A program made the translations under genes and the position numbers. Below, piece by piece: positions 6,466 through 7,231 of a stretch of 7,231 nucleotides of DNA. The notes under the pieces were generated by a model, which was given only the letters and a program-made list of their open reading frames with translations, was not told where the DNA came from and searched no databases. Position 1 is the stretch's first letter. Each line of letters starts with the position of its first letter. The DNA is taken from positions 1-7,231 of the forward strand of contig DAOUWN010000103.1 of NCBI GenBank assembly GCA_030667105.1, given 5' to 3'. Origin of the DNA: Deltaproteobacteria bacterium. Lineage in GTDB: Bacteria; Desulfobacterota; Desulfobacteria; C00003060.

Positions 6466-7174
6466 CCGAAAAATTGTGCATTTCCGATTCCAGGACGCGA
6501 ATCTTATTGGCAAAATAGTTATAGGCGACTACCGCCGGTATCGCAGCAGCCAGTCCGGCAGCCGTGGCGATCAGCGCCTCAGAGATACCTGGCGCCACAA
6601 CGGCCAAGCTGGCAGAGCCCTTGAGGCCGATGCCTCGAAAGGCATTCATTATCCCCCATACTGTGCCGAAAAGCCCAATAAAAGGAGTTGTATTTCCCGT
6701 TGTTGCCAGAAAAGGGACGGCCTTGTTCAATTCGGTGAGTTCCACGTTCAAGGCTCGCCGGAGCGCCCGCTTTATGTTATCAAGAGCCGCCATGTCTTGA
6801 TTTGACTTCAATTTTTCCTCCTTTTCAGTATCTGTTGAGGCCGGCTGCGGGCTTTTCACCTTTCTGAGCTCAACGTACGCAACACGAAATATCCGCGCCA
6901 GAGGGCTGTACCGGAGTTTCTTTGAGGCTGCAAATGCCTCCGATAGGCTGCGTCTGTTCCATAACAGGTCGAGAAAATAGGCCGATTCTTTTCTTGCCTT
7001 TTTTATGAAGCGGTATTTGTAGAATATAATGGCCCATGAGGTAATGTAGAAGAACACTAGAAGCAACAGAACAAAACGGACCATTGGGCCGGATTGGAGG
7101 ACCAACATAACATCCACCAAGGGTGTAACGTTGATATCCGACATGAAAGGGCTGTTGCTGTTTCCCATAGCCAT
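6413..7174 (-). CDS. tolQ: Tol-Pal motor protein TolQ (ExbB/MotA family) with its N-terminus replaced by TolR residues 1-26
   Basis: TolQ is the pentameric inner-membrane proton channel of the Tol-Pal motor. The open frame gives 253 residues. Residues 1-26 are identical to TolR 1-26 and end in the middle of TolR's membrane helix. From Gln27 the sequence is TolQ: first membrane helix (about 34-52, RFVLLLLVFFYITSWAIIFYK), cytoplasmic domain (about 53-150), then two helices (about 155-177 and 190-218). These include GLFGTVWGI with Thr171 and EALIATAAGL with Thr204, matching the E. coli TolQ channel Thr145/Thr178. Only the first few native residues (perhaps 5-12) are missing. The fused start has the same AAAGGGG ribosome site as tolR (7185-7191), so a chimeric protein could be made. 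The fusion is either a duplication junction or an assembly artefact. The TolQ identity is secure; this 5' end is not. Confidence 0.85.
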   Translation of the reverse strand: MAMGNSNSPFMSDINVTPLVDVMLVLQSGPMVRFVLLLLVFFYITSWAIIFYKYRFIKKARKESAYFLDLLWNRRSLSEAFAASKKLRYSPLARIFRVAYVELRKVKSPQPASTDTEKEEKLKSNQDMAALDNIKRALRRALNVELTELNKAVPFLATTGNTTPFIGLFGTVWGIMNAFRGIGLKGSASLAVVAPGISEALIATAAGLAAAIPAVVAYNYFANKIRVLESEMHNFSADFLNLIERELIIRKGN

Positions 7175-7231
7175 AGCCCTAATTCCCCTTTCGTATTATC
7201 AATTCTCGTTCGATCAAGTTCAAGAAATCGG
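7096..7231. repeat. direct repeat, right copy, ending at the window edge
   Basis: This is a copy of 6330-6465 (135 of 136 bases identical), in the same orientation. It joins tolR codon 26 to tolQ sequence at 7096/7095 and runs to the last base of the window, so its true right end is not seen. The joint falls at a GGAGG (plus strand) shared with the left copy, and short homology may have guided the rearrangement. Confidence 0.95.
7179..7231 (-). CDS. tolQ: 3' end of a second tolQ copy (partial, 5' end outside window)
   Basis: The minus strand here reads in frame as the last 17 residues of TolQ (DFLNLIERELIIRKGN, with part of the preceding codon) and a TAG stop at 7181-7179. It is identical to the end of the tolQ at 6413. 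It is 4 bp upstream of the chimeric start, exactly as tolQ is upstream of tolR. If the sequence is real, a further tolQ, possibly the intact native gene, lies just beyond the right edge. Confidence 0.7.
   Translation of the reverse strand, partial: DFLNLIERELIIRKGN

Noticed and set aside
7076..7084. Internal ATG at 7084 (Met31 of the chimera) as the true tolQ start
   Set aside because: No ribosome site precedes it and it would remove residues leading into the first membrane helix.
1..7231. Defence system, mobile element, CRISPR or tRNA genes
   Set aside because: I looked on both strands and saw no integrase or transposase signature, no regularly spaced repeats and no tRNA-like cloverleaf; all long frames belong to Tol-Pal or Ruv families.

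Overview
The window reads almost entirely on the minus strand. It holds two well-known gene groups in one orientation: a Tol-Pal cell-envelope cluster followed by the Holliday-junction resolution genes. In transcription order (right to left) these are tolQ (with an abnormal 5' end), tolR, a tolA/tonB-like transducer, tolB, pal, cpoB (ybgF), ruvC, ruvA and the first 272 codons of ruvB, which runs off the left edge. No plus-strand gene is convincing. The mid-range base composition, the Tol-Pal set with a short TonB-like protein in place of a long TolA, the TolQ N-terminal sequence and the RuvA wording around 'QTERQPKP' suggest a Gram-negative bacterium of the Desulfobacterota (former Deltaproteobacteria) type. 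That placement is inference from memory of family sequences, not a search.

Right third (about 4990-7231): TolQ and TolR form the inner-membrane proton-driven motor, and the TolA/TonB-like protein carries the motion across the periplasm to TolB and Pal. The right edge is the unusual part. The last 136 bases (7096-7231) are a direct copy, with one synonymous difference, of 6330-6465, which spans the tolQ 3' end and tolR 5' end. As a result the tolQ reading frame begins with the first 26 residues of TolR instead of its own N-terminus, and the 3' end of another tolQ lies upstream of it. This is either a real 766-bp tandem duplication within tolQR or an assembly or amplification artefact at a contig end.

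Middle (about 1962-4989): tolB, then a 126-bp gap with a plausible sigma70-type promoter and a hairpin, then pal with a strong ribosome binding site. A 118-bp gap follows, carrying a GC-rich hairpin and a degenerate 7-bp tandem repeat, and then the lipoprotein form of cpoB.

Left third (1-1938): ruvC, ruvA and ruvB are packed with overlapping stop and start codons (ATGA, then TGATG), so they are probably translationally coupled. RuvA-RuvB migrates Holliday junctions and RuvC cuts them. The cpoB-ruvC gap is only 23 bp, so ruvCAB may be read from the tol-pal promoter(s). This part of the window is ordinary. Apart from the right-edge duplication I see no sign of an undescribed system.
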